A stretch of 64,000 nt of DNA from Salipiger mangrovisoli (GTDB taxonomy: Bacteria > Pseudomonadota > Alphaproteobacteria > Rhodobacterales > Rhodobacteraceae), in contig NZ_JADFFK010000006.1 in the NCBI RefSeq assembly GCF_015223355.1, forward strand, positions 1 through 64,000. The letters are read 5' to 3'. Below the pieces are notes generated by a model that was not told the origin of the DNA, ran no database searches, and was given only the letters and a program-made list of their open reading frames with translations. Each line of letters begins with the position of its first letter. The stretch's first letter is position 1. Both the position numbers and the translations under genes were made by a program. Positions 36,914-45,860 of the stretch are shown piece by piece.

Positions 36914-36947
36914 GAATAGACAGGGGACGCATAGACTGGTACTATTC
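36914..36947. promoter_or_regulatory. Probable PobR operator in the pobA-pobR gap
   Basis: The gap carries GAATAG at 36914-36919 facing CTATTC at 36942-36947, and a direct repeat ATAGAC at 36916-36921 and 36931-36936, 15 bp apart. Spaced direct repeats are usual targets of AraC-family regulators. The second half site ends 4 nt before the regulator ATG, so binding could also repress the regulator. Confidence 0.5.
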
Positions 36948-36951
36948 ATGC

Positions 36952-37797
36952 ATGACCCGGCGTCCCGACATCCCCCTGTTCGATCTCTTCGGAGAAACCG
37001 GTGGCTTTCCGGACACGGTGCATTGCGAGCGCATCTGGGACCGCGCAAGACTTCACGATTGGGTGATTTCCTCGCATAGGCACGCCGAGATCACGCAGGT
37101 GTTTCTGATGCGGCAGGGCCATGCCGAAGTGCGGATCGACGGTCAGGCGCACCGCCTGGACGACGGACAATTCCTGCTTATCCCGGTACAGATCGTGCAT
37201 GGCTTCGAATTTCAGATGCTGAGCGAAGGGTTGGTGCTTTCCTTCCCCGCGCCGGTGCTCGCCGGGATGCGCCCGGCGTCCGCTGCGCTTTCTGCACGGC
37301 TGGCGCGCCCGGCGATCGGCGACGCCTCGGAAACGCTGGTCACCCTCTCCGAACAGCTTGTCGCCGCCTTCGCCCGCCCCGGCCCCTATCGCGCCAACCT
37401 CTTGGTGTCGCTGGCGCAGGCGCTCCTCGCCGAGATCTGCACACTGGCCCCGGCCGAGGAGCCCGCCGCCCCCGGCGGGGCCAAGATGATGGCGCTCGAC
37501 GGGCTGATCTCGGACCATCTCGCCGAGGGCTGGCGCGCCGGGGACTACGCCGCCGCCCTGTCGATCACCCCCGGCCATCTCAACCGGCTGTGCCACGCCG
37601 CCACCGGCCTCAGCGCCTCGCGCTACATCGAAGGCAAGCTGATGACCGAGGCCAGCCGCCTGCTCGCCTTCACCCAGGTGCCCGTGGCCGAGGTCGGTTA
37701 CCGGCTGGGCTTTTCCGATCCGGCCTATTTCTCCCGCCGCTTCCGCGCGCTGCGCGGCCAGAGCCCCAGCGACTACCGGGGCCGCTTCGTGGGCTGA
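36952..37797 (+). CDS. pobR: AraC-family regulator, PobR-like
   Basis: A 281-residue protein with an N-terminal cupin-like effector domain (HRHAEITQVFLMRQGHAEV, GQFLLIPVQIVHGFEF) and a C-terminal double helix-turn-helix of AraC type (DYAAALSITPGHLNRLCHAA ... VAEVGYRLGFSDPAYFSRRF, then GQSPSDYR). It is divergent from pobA. It probably activates pobA in response to 4-hydroxybenzoate. The gene name is assigned from context and domain type. Confidence 0.88.
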   Translation: MTRRPDIPLFDLFGETGGFPDTVHCERIWDRARLHDWVISSHRHAEITQVFLMRQGHAEVRIDGQAHRLDDGQFLLIPVQIVHGFEFQMLSEGLVLSFPAPVLAGMRPASAALSARLARPAIGDASETLVTLSEQLVAAFARPGPYRANLLVSLAQALLAEICTLAPAEEPAAPGGAKMMALDGLISDHLAEGWRAGDYAAALSITPGHLNRLCHAATGLSASRYIEGKLMTEASRLLAFTQVPVAEVGYRLGFSDPAYFSRRFRALRGQSPSDYRGRFVG

Positions 37798-37858
37798 GCA
37801 AGACCGGAACAGCCGCCTGCCCGCGAGGCCGGGTGCGCCCGCGCGTCACCCCACCCGC

Positions 37859-37886
37859 TTGACCCCGCGGCGCAGAGGCGTATCGC
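37859..37886 (+). promoter_or_regulatory. Candidate sigma70-like promoter of the GAPDH gene
   Basis: TTGACC at 37859-37864 and TATCGC at 37881-37886 are separated by 16 bp, some 30 nt before the GAPDH ATG. The -10 match is partial, so this is tentative. Confidence 0.3.
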
Positions 37887-37917
37887 TTGGCCCGTCCTAG
37901 TTCCGCGGAAGGCACCC

Positions 37918-38901
37918 ATGACCCGCATCATGATCAACGGCTTCGGCCGCATCGGCCGCACCCTGCTGCGCCAGCTGCTCACCAACCCGGCGCATGCCGA
38001 CCTCGAGCTGGTGGCGATCAACGACATCGCCGCGCCCGAGATGTGCGCCTATCTGTTCCGCTACGACAGCGTCTTCGGCCCCTTCCCCGGCACCGTGACC
38101 GAGGAGCCCGGCGCGCTGGTCATCAATGGCCGCCGCATCCCCTTCCACACCACCCGCGACCTGCGCGACCTTGACCTGGGCCATGTCGACGTGGTGCTCG
38201 AATGCACCGGCGCGGCGTCGAACCGCCCGCATGCCGAGGCCGGGCTGCTGGCCGGGGCGCGGTCGGTACTGCTTTCCGGCCCCTCCGAGGCCGCCGATGT
38301 CACCTGCGTGCTCGGTGCCAACGAGGCAGAGATGGGTGACGCAAGGATCGTCTCCAACGCCTCCTGCACCACCAACGCCATCGCGCCGATGCTGAAGGCG
38401 CTCGACGCGCGCTTCGGCATTGACCGCGCGCATGTGACGACGATCCACTGCTACACAGGCAGCCAACCAACGGTGGACGCGCCCGGCGCGAGCTACGAGC
38501 GCAGCCGCGCCGCGGCCGTTTCGATGGTGCCGACCAGCACAAGCGCGGCGAAGCAGGTGATCAAGGTGCTGCCTGCGCTCGACCACCGGCTCAGCGTGAC
38601 CGCCGTGCGCGTGCCCTGCATCTCGGTCTCGGCGGTGGACGCCGTCCTGCAGATCAAGGACATGCCCAACGACATCAATTCGGTCTTGTCGGAGCTGTTC
38701 GCGGGATCACCGCTTGTCGGGCTGACCGCCGATCCCTGCGTGTCCACCGACCTGCGCGCCCGGCCGGAATCACTGGTGCTCTCGACCCGCGAAACCCGCG
38801 TGATCGAGGGCGGCCAGCTGCGGCTCTTCGGCTGGTACGACAACGAGTGGGGTTTCTCCGCACGGATGATCGACATGACCCGGCGCATGGCGGCGCGCTG
38901 A
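37918..38901 (+). CDS. Glyceraldehyde-3-phosphate dehydrogenase family protein
   Basis: A 327-residue NAD(P)-dependent dehydrogenase from ATG 37918, with GGAAGG upstream. The N-terminus [17 protein letters not shown] is the cofactor-binding fold; the catalytic segment [17 protein letters not shown] carries the nucleophile Cys and is followed by [11 protein letters not shown] and WYDNEWGF. It oxidises glyceraldehyde-3-phosphate or a related aldehyde such as erythrose-4-phosphate. GAPDHs normally have SYTGDQ-type residues where this has HCYTGSQ, so specificity may differ. No other glycolytic gene is adjacent. Confidence 0.88.
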   Translation: MTRIMINGFGRIGRTLLRQLLTNPAHADLELVAINDIAAPEMCAYLFRYDSVFGPFPGTVTEEPGALVINGRRIPFHTTRDLRDLDLGHVDVVLECTGAASNRPHAEAGLLAGARSVLLSGPSEAADVTCVLGANEAEMGDARIVSNASCTTNAIAPMLKALDARFGIDRAHVTTIHCYTGSQPTVDAPGASYERSRAAAVSMVPTSTSAAKQVIKVLPALDHRLSVTAVRVPCISVSAVDAVLQIKDMPNDINSVLSELFAGSPLVGLTADPCVSTDLRARPESLVLSTRETRVIEGGQLRLFGWYDNEWGFSARMIDMTRRMAAR

Positions 38902-38998
38902 TCTTCAAACGGCGTTTGAAACTGCCTCGGGCGTGCGGGGCTTTACCCGCCCCCCGCTTCTGCCACTATGTCCCGCAACCCCTTATGGAGACCCGCCG

Positions 38999-39352
38999 AT
39001 GACCGGATACCTGACGACGCACGTGCTCGACACCGCCCGCGGCTGCCCCGCACAGGGGCTGAAGATCGAGCTTTTCCGGATCGAGGGCGAGAGCCGCAGC
39101 CTGCTCAGGACGCTGGTGACAAATGACGACGGCCGCACCGACACGCAGATTCTGCCCGCCGCAGATTTCGCGCTCGGCACCTATGAGCTGGTGTTCCATG
39201 CCGGTGCCTATCTTGATGCCTGCGGCACCCCGCCCGAGGAGCCGCGTTTCCTCGACGTGGTGCCGATCCGCTTCGGCATGTCCGAGCCCGCGCATTACCA
39301 CGTGCCGCTGCTGCTTTCTCCCTTCGGCTATTCCACCTACCGCGGCAGCTGA
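38999..39352 (+). CDS. 5-hydroxyisourate hydrolase
   Basis: A 117-residue transthyretin-like enzyme from ATG 38999 that hydrolyses 5-hydroxyisourate, the product of urate oxidation. It has the N-terminal [18 protein letters not shown] (catalytic His 7), a central GRTD loop, [31 protein letters not shown] and the diagnostic C-terminal YRGS tetrapeptide. It stands alone, far from the urate oxidase fragment at the window start. Confidence 0.95.
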   Translation: MTGYLTTHVLDTARGCPAQGLKIELFRIEGESRSLLRTLVTNDDGRTDTQILPAADFALGTYELVFHAGAYLDACGTPPEEPRFLDVVPIRFGMSEPAHYHVPLLLSPFGYSTYRGS

Positions 39353-39416
39353 GCGTGGCGCGTGCTCCCCACGGCGGGAGGAAGTCCCGAGGCGGGATTC
39401 CGCGCTCGGATCCCTC

Positions 39417-40514
39417 TCAGCCCCCGCCGAGCATGGCGTAATAAGCGGCAAGATCGGCGATGTCCTCGTCGCTGAGATTGCGCGCCGCCGCCTGCATCAG
39501 CGGGGCGCGCGGCGCCTCGGGCACCGGTCCATCGCGGTAGAGACGCAGCCAGTTGACCAGCCAGTAGCCGTCCTGCCCGGCGATGCGCGGGGTATCCGCG
39601 CGCCTCGGCGACAGACCGTCGTCGCCGCCCTCGTGGCAGGAGGCGCAGCTGGCGATGTCCTCGTGCTCGTCGCCTCGCTGCGCCAGCGCGCGGCCCCGCT
39701 CGGCATCGCCGAAAGGCAGCGCCCTGCCCTGCCATTCACCGCTCATCCCGGCGTAGCGCGCGGCGATCCCGGCACGGGTCTCGGCGCTCAGGGGCTTGGC
39801 GAGAGGTTCCATGAAGCCGCTCTCCCGATGCCCCTTGGCGTAGGCCCCAAGCACCAACTCGAGCCATTCGGCGGACTGCCCGGCCAGCTTCGGCGCGGTG
39901 CCATCGCGGCCCAGACCGTCCTCGCCATGGCAGCGCGCGCAGCCGAGCTCCTGCGGGATCGCGCCGGGCAGACCACCGAAGCGCACGCCGTCGCTCTCAT
40001 AGCCTCCGGCGCGGCCGAAGGCGGCGTCCTCGTAGCCCGCGCGGTCAAAGCTGTCATAGCGAGAGAGGAAGGCCGCCAGCGCCCAGGGCTCGTCCTCGCG
40101 CCCTGCACCCGGCCAGCTGGGCATGCCGGTGTACTTGAAACCATGCCGGGCGATCCACCAGAACTCCTTGGGTTCGAAATCCTCGGAGGTCAGCATCGGC
40201 GGCTCGGGGCGCATTCCTTCCACCACCGGGTTGCGCGCGATGCCCGGCGCGCCGTGGCAGGTCTGGCAGCCGGTGGCGAAATGCCCCGCGCCAAGACGGA
40301 TCAACGCCGGATCGTCGAGATCCACATGCTCCGGCACCTCTACGCGACCCGCCCGCACCCGCACCGCGTTGCGCAGGTACTGGTGCAGCACCTCGCCCAC
40401 GCCGGGCAGGTGCGGCACGGAGGCCGCGATATTGTAGGGCGCGAACCAGAAGAAGGCGGCGCCGCCAAGGGCCAGGGCGCCCATGCCGCCAAGTATCCAG
40501 CGTTTCACTCGCAT
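39417..40514 (-). CDS. Triheme c-type cytochrome of the oxidase operon
   Basis: A 365-residue protein with an N-terminal membrane anchor or signal (ILGGMGALALGGAAFFWF). Three CxxCH heme motifs follow: CQTCH (near residue 83), CARCH (near 193) and CASCH (near 292). The first domain is separate and the last two resemble tandem cytochrome c4/FixP-like domains. It overlaps the end of the CtaG-like gene by 10 nt. It probably feeds electrons to the caa3-type oxidase encoded upstream in the same operon. Confidence 0.88.
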   Translation of the reverse strand: MRVKRWILGGMGALALGGAAFFWFAPYNIAASVPHLPGVGEVLHQYLRNAVRVRAGRVEVPEHVDLDDPALIRLGAGHFATGCQTCHGAPGIARNPVVEGMRPEPPMLTSEDFEPKEFWWIARHGFKYTGMPSWPGAGREDEPWALAAFLSRYDSFDRAGYEDAAFGRAGGYESDGVRFGGLPGAIPQELGCARCHGEDGLGRDGTAPKLAGQSAEWLELVLGAYAKGHRESGFMEPLAKPLSAETRAGIAARYAGMSGEWQGRALPFGDAERGRALAQRGDEHEDIASCASCHEGGDDGLSPRRADTPRIAGQDGYWLVNWLRLYRDGPVPEAPRAPLMQAAARNLSDEDIADLAAYYAMLGGG

Positions 40515-41089
40515 GCCTGCGCCTCCTTCAACTCCAGCGCCTGCCCCAGCCGGCGCAGCGCCGCGACGAGATAGATCGCTCCCCCGGCCCCGGCCATCAG
40601 CGCCCCGGCCACCTGCTGCTCCTGCAGCGCCGAGAGCCCGAGATGACCGGCGCAGATCTCGCCATAGAGCGTGCGCGGAGCGAGGCCGATCAGCGCGCCG
40701 AGCAGGGTCATGTGCATCGTCGTGGCCAGCAGCACCACCGCGCCGCCGAAACCGCCCGCGGCGCGGACCGTGGCCCAGAGCATGATCCCGGCAATGAGAA
40801 AACTTCCCTGCTCCAGCATGAGGCCCGTGCCGCTAAGACGCGCCCAGAGGTGCATCCCCGGCAGGTGCCAGACCCAGACCACCAGCATCTCGGCGACCGC
40901 GCCCAGCACCAGCGCCATCGCGCCAGAGGGCAGGCGCAGCCTCGGAGCCCAGAGCGCGGGCACCCCCGCCGTCACGCCAAGGTGCAGCACCATGTGCAGC
41001 ACCATCGAGCCAGCCGCCAACCCCGGCAGTGGCCCGAGCCAGAGCGCCGCCAGCAGCGCCAGCGCCAAAAGCCGGCGCGGGCTCAGCAT
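40505..41089 (-). CDS. CtaG-like cytochrome oxidase assembly membrane protein
   Basis: A 194-residue membrane protein from ATG 41089, with four to five hydrophobic helices. Features such as LHMVLHLGVTAGVPALWAPR, VVWVWHLPGMHLWA and ATTMHMTLLGALI, with conserved His and Met residues, match the caa3_CtaG family that helps assemble caa3-type oxidases. It overlaps the preceding gene by 7 nt and the triheme cytochrome gene by 10 nt. Confidence 0.8.
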   Translation of the reverse strand: MLSPRRLLALALLAALWLGPLPGLAAGSMVLHMVLHLGVTAGVPALWAPRLRLPSGAMALVLGAVAEMLVVWVWHLPGMHLWARLSGTGLMLEQGSFLIAGIMLWATVRAAGGFGGAVVLLATTMHMTLLGALIGLAPRTLYGEICAGHLGLSALQEQQVAGALMAGAGGAIYLVAALRRLGQALELKEAQACE

Positions 41090-41490
41090 TGTCCCAGCAC
41101 CATGCCGGGGATCACGGTGAAGAGGATCGCCGCGGCGGAGAGCACGCAGAGCAGCAGCGCAACGTGGCCGACGAAGCGGTCGCGCCCGCGCTCGGAACTC
41201 TCGGTGATCTCCTCGAAGATGACGAAGACCCCGCCGTAGCGCCGCACCGCCAGCACCGCCAGCCCGATGATCGCACCGATGCAGAGCGCGCCCAGCCCGG
41301 CGATGATCCAGCGCGGCTCGGCCAGCGAAGTCCCGCGCCCGAGCTTGGCGCACCAGATCGCCGCGACCCAGTAGCTGATCAGGAAATGCGCCGCCCAGAT
41401 CGAGGGCGCGGCGACGAGGATCCAGACCGAGCCTTGGTCGATGACACGCGGCGCATCGCCGGGCGGAACGATCTTTCTGCGCGGTGCCAT
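41083..41490 (-). CDS. Oxidase-operon membrane protein of unknown function
   Basis: A 135-residue membrane protein from ATG 41490, overlapping the ctaDE stop as ATGA. It has three hydrophobic helices (around SVWILVAAPSIWAAHFLIS, IAGLGALCIGAIIGLAVLA and FVGHVALLLCVLSAAAILF), a Lys/Arg-rich cytoplasmic start, and an acidic loop EEITESSERGRDRF. Such proteins follow ctaDE genes in other alphaproteobacteria. The role is unknown; a small oxidase subunit IV-like role is possible. Confidence 0.72.
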   Translation of the reverse strand: MAPRRKIVPPGDAPRVIDQGSVWILVAAPSIWAAHFLISYWVAAIWCAKLGRGTSLAEPRWIIAGLGALCIGAIIGLAVLAVRRYGGVFVIFEEITESSERGRDRFVGHVALLLCVLSAAAILFTVIPGMVLGQC

Positions 41491-44045
41491 CACGCGCCCC
41501 CCATCAGCATCGGGAAGAGCGCCAGCAGGGCGAAGATCACCACAGCCGTCAGCGCGAGAAAATGGGTGAAGAGCGTGAGGTTCGCGCTGTCGGCCCGGTA
41601 GCGCGGCGTGCAGCGCTTCCGCCAGATCCGCGCGGCCACGTAGAGCCGCATCACCGCGTCGAGCAGCAGGTGCAGGCCCATCCAAAGGATCAGCACCCAG
41701 ACAGTCGCATCAAACGAGGCCTCGGTCGGGTCGAGACCTGCGCTCCACGCCGCCCAGCCCCACGCGCCGATCCCCGCCGCGCCGAGCGGCACGCCCGCGA
41801 CCAGCAGCGCCATCGCCTGCCCCGCGCTGCCGCCCGCCAATCGCTCGCGCGCTGCAAGCGCCGTCAGCCAGCTCGCGAGCAGCAGCGCAAGGCCGATGAG
41901 CAGCCAGCCGAAACCCGGCAGTTTCGCCGCGCCCGGCAGGAAGTCCGGCAGCGCAGTCCAGTAGAAGAAGTAGCTGAAAACCAGCCCCATGAAGGCGGTC
42001 ATGTCACCGGTCATGGTGATGAACACCGCCCACCAGCCGGGCGAGTTGTTGCCCTGTGCATAGGTCGGCAGCACAAGCCCGCGGCCCGCCATTTTCTCGG
42101 GTTTCTCGGGGATTTCCGAGGTGCCGGTCCACAGCCACCAGAGCGTGAAGCCAATGAAGCCCGCGCCGAAAAGCAGGGTCAGCGCCCAGAGATGGAAGGT
42201 CGCAAGGATAAACACCGCGCCGAGGCAGAAGGCCGAGCCTAGCGTCAGGTAGCTCGGCCCGCCGACCCGCTGCACGTAGAGCGGACGGGCGTCGAGGATG
42301 TCGGTGATGATCAACTCGCGCTTGCCCTCCTCGGCGTCGGGCAGGAACCACTCGCCCCGGTCCATCTCGCCCAGCAGCTCCTTCTGCTCCCACAGCGGGT
42401 AGCGGGTGTGGATGTAAGGGATCGAGCGCACGCCCCAGGGCTTGTCGGGGACCTCGCCGCTCCATTCCATCGTCCCGGCGTTCCAGAGGTTGCGCACGAC
42501 CAGCGGCGCCTTGCCGCGCGGCCAGAGAACGTTCACCGCTAGCACCACGAAGCCCGCGGCGAAAACAAAGGCTCCGATGGTCGAGACCATGTTGAGCACC
42601 GCCCAGCCGTCGGTCACGTCATAGGTCCAGACCCGGCGCGGCATGCCCATGACCCCGGTCCAGTGCATCGGCAGGAAGGCGAGGTTGAAGCCGCCGAACA
42701 TCAGCCAGAAGCTCCAGCGGCCCAGCCGGTCGGACATGCGTTTCTGCGTCACGAATGGGTACCAGTAGTGCACCCCGGCAAAGAGCGGGAAGAGCATGCC
42801 GCCGATCAGCGTGTAGTGCAGGTGCGCCACGACGAAATAGCTGTCATGCGCCTGCCAGTCGAAGGGCACCAGCGCCACCATCACGCCGGTCAGACCGCCG
42901 AAGACGAAGATCGCCAGCGCGCCCCCGGCGAAGAGCATCGGCACCGAGCGGCGCAGCTTGCTGACCAGCATGGTGGCGATGAAGCAGAAGATCTGGATGC
43001 CCGTGGGCACTGCCACCGCCTCGGAGGCCGCCGAGAAGAACGAGAGCGAGATCTCCGGCAGGCCGGTGGTGAACATGTGGTGGACCCAGAGGCCGAAGCT
43101 GAGGAACGCCACCCCGACGGCCGAGAGCACGATCCACGAATGGCCGACCATGGGCCGCCCGGCGAAGGTCGGCAGGATGGTGGCGATCAGCGCGATCGAG
43201 GGCAGGAAGATGATGTAGACTTCGGGGTGGCCGAAGATCCAGAAGAGGTGTTGCCACAGGAGCGGATCGCCGCCCCGGTCGGGATCGAAGAAGGCCCAGC
43301 CGAAGGCGCGCTCCATCTCGAGCAGCAAGTCCCCGGCGATCAGCGGCGGGAAGGCGAAGAGGATCATCCCCGCCACAACCAGCACGTACCAGCAGTAGAG
43401 CGGGATGAGATTGAGCCGCATTCCCGGCGGGCGCGACTTCAGCACGCCGACGATCAGCTCGACGGCGGCCGCGATGGACGAGACCTCGATGAACGACAGG
43501 CCCAGGAGCCAGATGTCGGCCCCGAGCCCGCTGTAATCCGGGTCGGACGACAGCGGTGTGTACATGAACCAGCCGCCGTCGGGGGCCACGCCGAAGAACA
43601 CCGAACCGCAGACGAAGATGCCGCCGATCAGGAAGCACCAGTAGCCGAAGGCCGAGAGCCGCGGGAACGGCAGGTCACGCGCGCCGAGGATCTCGGGCAG
43701 GATGAGGATCGCCACCGCCTCGAAGATCGGCACGGCGAAGAGGAACATCATGGCCGTGCCGTGCAGGGTGAAAAGCTGGTTGTAGAGGCTTTGCGACAGC
43801 AAATCGTTGTTCGGCACGGCGAGTTGCGCGCGGATCAGCAGCGCGAGGAACCCGGCGAAGGTGAAGAAGGCGAAGGAGGTGAGCAGGTACCACTTGCCCA
43901 CCGACGAATTGTTCACCGCAGAGATGCGCCGCCAGCCGGTCGGGGTTTCCCAGACCTTCATCAGCCGCGCACGCTGCGCTTCGTCGCGCGCCCTGTCGTA
44001 GGGCTCGGCGGGGGGCGGCTTGGAGAGGTCGATCTCTTCGGTCAT
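41490..44045 (-). CDS. Cytochrome c oxidase fused subunit I+III (caa3 type)
   Basis: An 851-residue fusion. Residues 1 to about 560 form heme-copper oxidase subunit I with helix VI FGHPEVYIIFLPS (Glu and the cross-linked His-Tyr), the CuB pair WVHHMFTTGL, and HLHYTLIGG for heme ligands. After a soluble linker that includes PWGVRSIPYIHTRYPLWEQ, a subunit III-like domain of about five helices ends the chain. Glu in helix VI marks an A1-type oxidase. It reduces O2 to water in the inner membrane. It starts 15 nt after ctaC. Confidence 0.93.
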   Translation of the reverse strand: MTEEIDLSKPPPAEPYDRARDEAQRARLMKVWETPTGWRRISAVNNSSVGKWYLLTSFAFFTFAGFLALLIRAQLAVPNNDLLSQSLYNQLFTLHGTAMMFLFAVPIFEAVAILILPEILGARDLPFPRLSAFGYWCFLIGGIFVCGSVFFGVAPDGGWFMYTPLSSDPDYSGLGADIWLLGLSFIEVSSIAAAVELIVGVLKSRPPGMRLNLIPLYCWYVLVVAGMILFAFPPLIAGDLLLEMERAFGWAFFDPDRGGDPLLWQHLFWIFGHPEVYIIFLPSIALIATILPTFAGRPMVGHSWIVLSAVGVAFLSFGLWVHHMFTTGLPEISLSFFSAASEAVAVPTGIQIFCFIATMLVSKLRRSVPMLFAGGALAIFVFGGLTGVMVALVPFDWQAHDSYFVVAHLHYTLIGGMLFPLFAGVHYWYPFVTQKRMSDRLGRWSFWLMFGGFNLAFLPMHWTGVMGMPRRVWTYDVTDGWAVLNMVSTIGAFVFAAGFVVLAVNVLWPRGKAPLVVRNLWNAGTMEWSGEVPDKPWGVRSIPYIHTRYPLWEQKELLGEMDRGEWFLPDAEEGKRELIITDILDARPLYVQRVGGPSYLTLGSAFCLGAVFILATFHLWALTLLFGAGFIGFTLWWLWTGTSEIPEKPEKMAGRGLVLPTYAQGNNSPGWWAVFITMTGDMTAFMGLVFSYFFYWTALPDFLPGAAKLPGFGWLLIGLALLLASWLTALAARERLAGGSAGQAMALLVAGVPLGAAGIGAWGWAAWSAGLDPTEASFDATVWVLILWMGLHLLLDAVMRLYVAARIWRKRCTPRYRADSANLTLFTHFLALTAVVIFALLALFPMLMGGA

Positions 44046-44060
44046 GCGTGGCGCGGTCCC

Positions 44061-45044
44061 TTATTCGAGGCTCATCAGGAAGCTGACAAGCGTATCGAGC
44101 CGCGCGCCCCGAAGCCCCGGGTAGGAGGGCATGTCGATATCGGGTTTCATCGCGTCGGTCTCGGTGATCCAGCGCGCGATGTTCTCGGGCGTCATGTCGT
44201 AGATGCCCGCCCCCAGTTTGTCGCGCGACGCCAGGTGGGTCAGATCCGGCCCGACCGGTCCTTGCGCCTCGGTGCCGCGGATGGCGTGACAGGCACCGCA
44301 GCCCTCTTCAGCAAAAATTGCAAAACCCGGATCGTCCATGGCCACCCGCGCCGGCTGCGCCTCTTGCGCGAGCCAGGCCGCGAAGTCATCCGGCTCCATG
44401 ACGATCGCGTCGAAACGCATCAGCGCATGTGCCCCGCCGCAGAACTCGGCGCAAAGCCCGCCCCAGTTGCCAAGCCGCCTCGGCGTCAGCGCCAGAGTGG
44501 TCTCTCGGCCGGGGATCATATCCATCTTGCCCCCCAGCGCGGGCACCCAGAAAGAGTGGATCACGTCATCGGCGGTAAGCCGGAACAGCGCGCGTTCGCC
44601 AAGCGGAAGACGGATCTCGTTGGCCGTGGTCACCGGCCCCTCGGGCGTGTCGTAGATGACGCGCCACCACCAGCGCTCGCCGTCGACGCGCACGGTCAGC
44701 GCGCCGTCGTCGGCGGTGATGTCACGCAGGATCAGCAGACCCCAGATCAACAGACCGCCCACCACCAGCACCGGCAGGGCAACCCCGCCCCAGAGGATGA
44801 AGCGCCGCGCCTCGCGCTCGCGGTGGGGCTTGGCCTCGGCGCGGTGGGCGTAGACGGCAAGCCCGACGACCAGCGCCCAGATCACCCCCGCACCCACGAG
44901 CACGATCCAGAACAGCGTCTCGACCGCGCGCGCCTCCTCGCCCGCCGCCGCAAGCCAGTTGTGCCGCCCGCCACACCCCGCGAGGACCATTGGAATGATC
45001 AGGAAACCCCTGCGTCTCAAACGGATAACGCCCCTTGCCGTCAC
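44061..45044 (-). CDS. ctaC: Cytochrome c oxidase subunit II with C-terminal cytochrome c
   Basis: A 327-residue protein. GTG 45044 is the best start, with GGAGAAGG 6 nt upstream; the open frame upstream runs into the toxin gene and lacks a site. A lipoprotein-like signal (LIIPMVLAGCGG) is followed by two membrane helices. The CuA domain has DVIHSFWVPALGGKMDMIPG and CAEFCGGAHALM, and the C-terminal cytochrome c has CGACH and a Met near the end (MPSYPG). The fused heme makes this a caa3-type oxidase. Confidence 0.92.
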   Translation of the reverse strand: MTARGVIRLRRRGFLIIPMVLAGCGGRHNWLAAAGEEARAVETLFWIVLVGAGVIWALVVGLAVYAHRAEAKPHREREARRFILWGGVALPVLVVGGLLIWGLLILRDITADDGALTVRVDGERWWWRVIYDTPEGPVTTANEIRLPLGERALFRLTADDVIHSFWVPALGGKMDMIPGRETTLALTPRRLGNWGGLCAEFCGGAHALMRFDAIVMEPDDFAAWLAQEAQPARVAMDDPGFAIFAEEGCGACHAIRGTEAQGPVGPDLTHLASRDKLGAGIYDMTPENIARWITETDAMKPDIDMPSYPGLRGARLDTLVSFLMSLE

Positions 45045-45120
45045 CAGCACCCTTCTCCAAGCAACCGCGTAGCAGGGCGATCGGTTCCCGAAGAAGTGAG
45101 CGAAAGGTGAAGGACGGTGT

Positions 45121-45519
45121 TTAGCTCGCGAAAGGGTTGAGAAGACGAAGGCTGCTTTCAACCAAAAGCCCGTGGTGCATGTCCTCGGTCCACAGCGTGT
45201 CGCACCCGGACCGGAGCGCCGCCGCGACGATCATGGAATCGTAGACGGAAAACCCGTAACGCGCCCCCAGCGCGCGGCCGATGTCATGGGTCTCGGTGGT
45301 GAGCGGCACGGTCTCGCAGAGCGCCCGGACCCCGGCGAGGAAATCCCCCGCCTCCTGCGGGCTCAGCCGGGCCTTGCGCAGACAGTTGACCAGCGCCTCG
45401 TTCAGCACCTGCACGCTGATCACCCCGCCCTGGAGCAGCAGCGCCTCGGCGCGGTCCGCCTTCGGTCCCTCCCCCAGAAGGTAGAGGATCACATTGGTAT
45501 CGAAGAAGGCGCGGCTCAT
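45121..45519 (-). CDS. VapC-like PIN-domain toxin
   Basis: A 132-residue PIN ribonuclease. The acidic catalytic residues are visible in FDTNVILY (Asp 7), VLNEAL (Glu 40), VYDSMI and WTEDM. Length is standard. It follows the antitoxin gene by 3 nt. VapC toxins cleave tRNA or rRNA when the antitoxin is lost; the target here cannot be predicted. Confidence 0.9.
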   Translation of the reverse strand: MSRAFFDTNVILYLLGEGPKADRAEALLLQGGVISVQVLNEALVNCLRKARLSPQEAGDFLAGVRALCETVPLTTETHDIGRALGARYGFSVYDSMIVAAALRSGCDTLWTEDMHHGLLVESSLRLLNPFAS

Positions 45520-45522
45520 CGG

Positions 45523-45750
45523 TCAGCGCGCGTTCGCCTCGTCACGCGACAGCCGTGCTTCGGCGGGCAACCGACCTCGGAAGCGGCGCAACCCGGCAAG
45601 GATTTCCTCGGGCCGCTCGGCACGGCTGACCGCAAGCCCCCGCGCATCGGGATGCAACTCGATGCGGTCCCCCTCCTTGAGGCCAAGCTCGCGCACGAGT
45701 TCCGCGGGCAGGCGAACCGCGAGCGAATTTCCCCATTTCGAGATCTGCAT
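45523..45750 (-). CDS. AbrB/VapB-type antitoxin
   Basis: A 75-residue protein from ATG 45750, with GGAGGG upstream. The N-terminal SpoVT-AbrB fold is clear: MQISKWGNSLAVRLPAEL and LGLKEGDRIELH. The C-terminal 25 residues, rich in Arg and Leu, would wrap the toxin. It neutralises the downstream PIN toxin and probably represses its own promoter through the palindrome at 45768-45793. The frame extends upstream but without a start signal. Confidence 0.9.
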   Translation of the reverse strand: MQISKWGNSLAVRLPAELVRELGLKEGDRIELHPDARGLAVSRAERPEEILAGLRRFRGRLPAEARLSRDEANAR

Positions 45751-45767
45751 GGCGCCCTCCGGAACGC

Positions 45768-45793
45768 GGATATACACTCGAAAATGTATATCC
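45768..45793. promoter_or_regulatory. Palindromic operator upstream of vapBC
   Basis: GGATATACA at 45768-45776 and its perfect complement TGTATATCC at 45785-45793 are separated by an 8-nt spacer. The site lies 18 nt before the antitoxin ATG, where the core promoter should be. AbrB-type antitoxins autoregulate by binding such inverted repeats. Confidence 0.7.
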
Positions 45794-45824
45794 GAATTGA
45801 GGGTCAATCAAGGCGCCCTACACC

Positions 45825-45860
45825 AAAAAATAGGCACCCGAAGATCTCTCTACGGGTGCC
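45825..45860 (-). terminator. Orphan intrinsic terminator, minus strand
   Basis: Read on the minus strand, GGCACCCG and its complement (45853-45860 and 45833-45840) form a perfect 8-bp stem with a 12-nt loop, followed by TATTTTTT. This is a textbook intrinsic terminator, but no minus-strand gene ends here: isocitrate dehydrogenase stops at 46473 with its own hairpin. It may insulate vapBC or end a small RNA. Confidence 0.7.
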
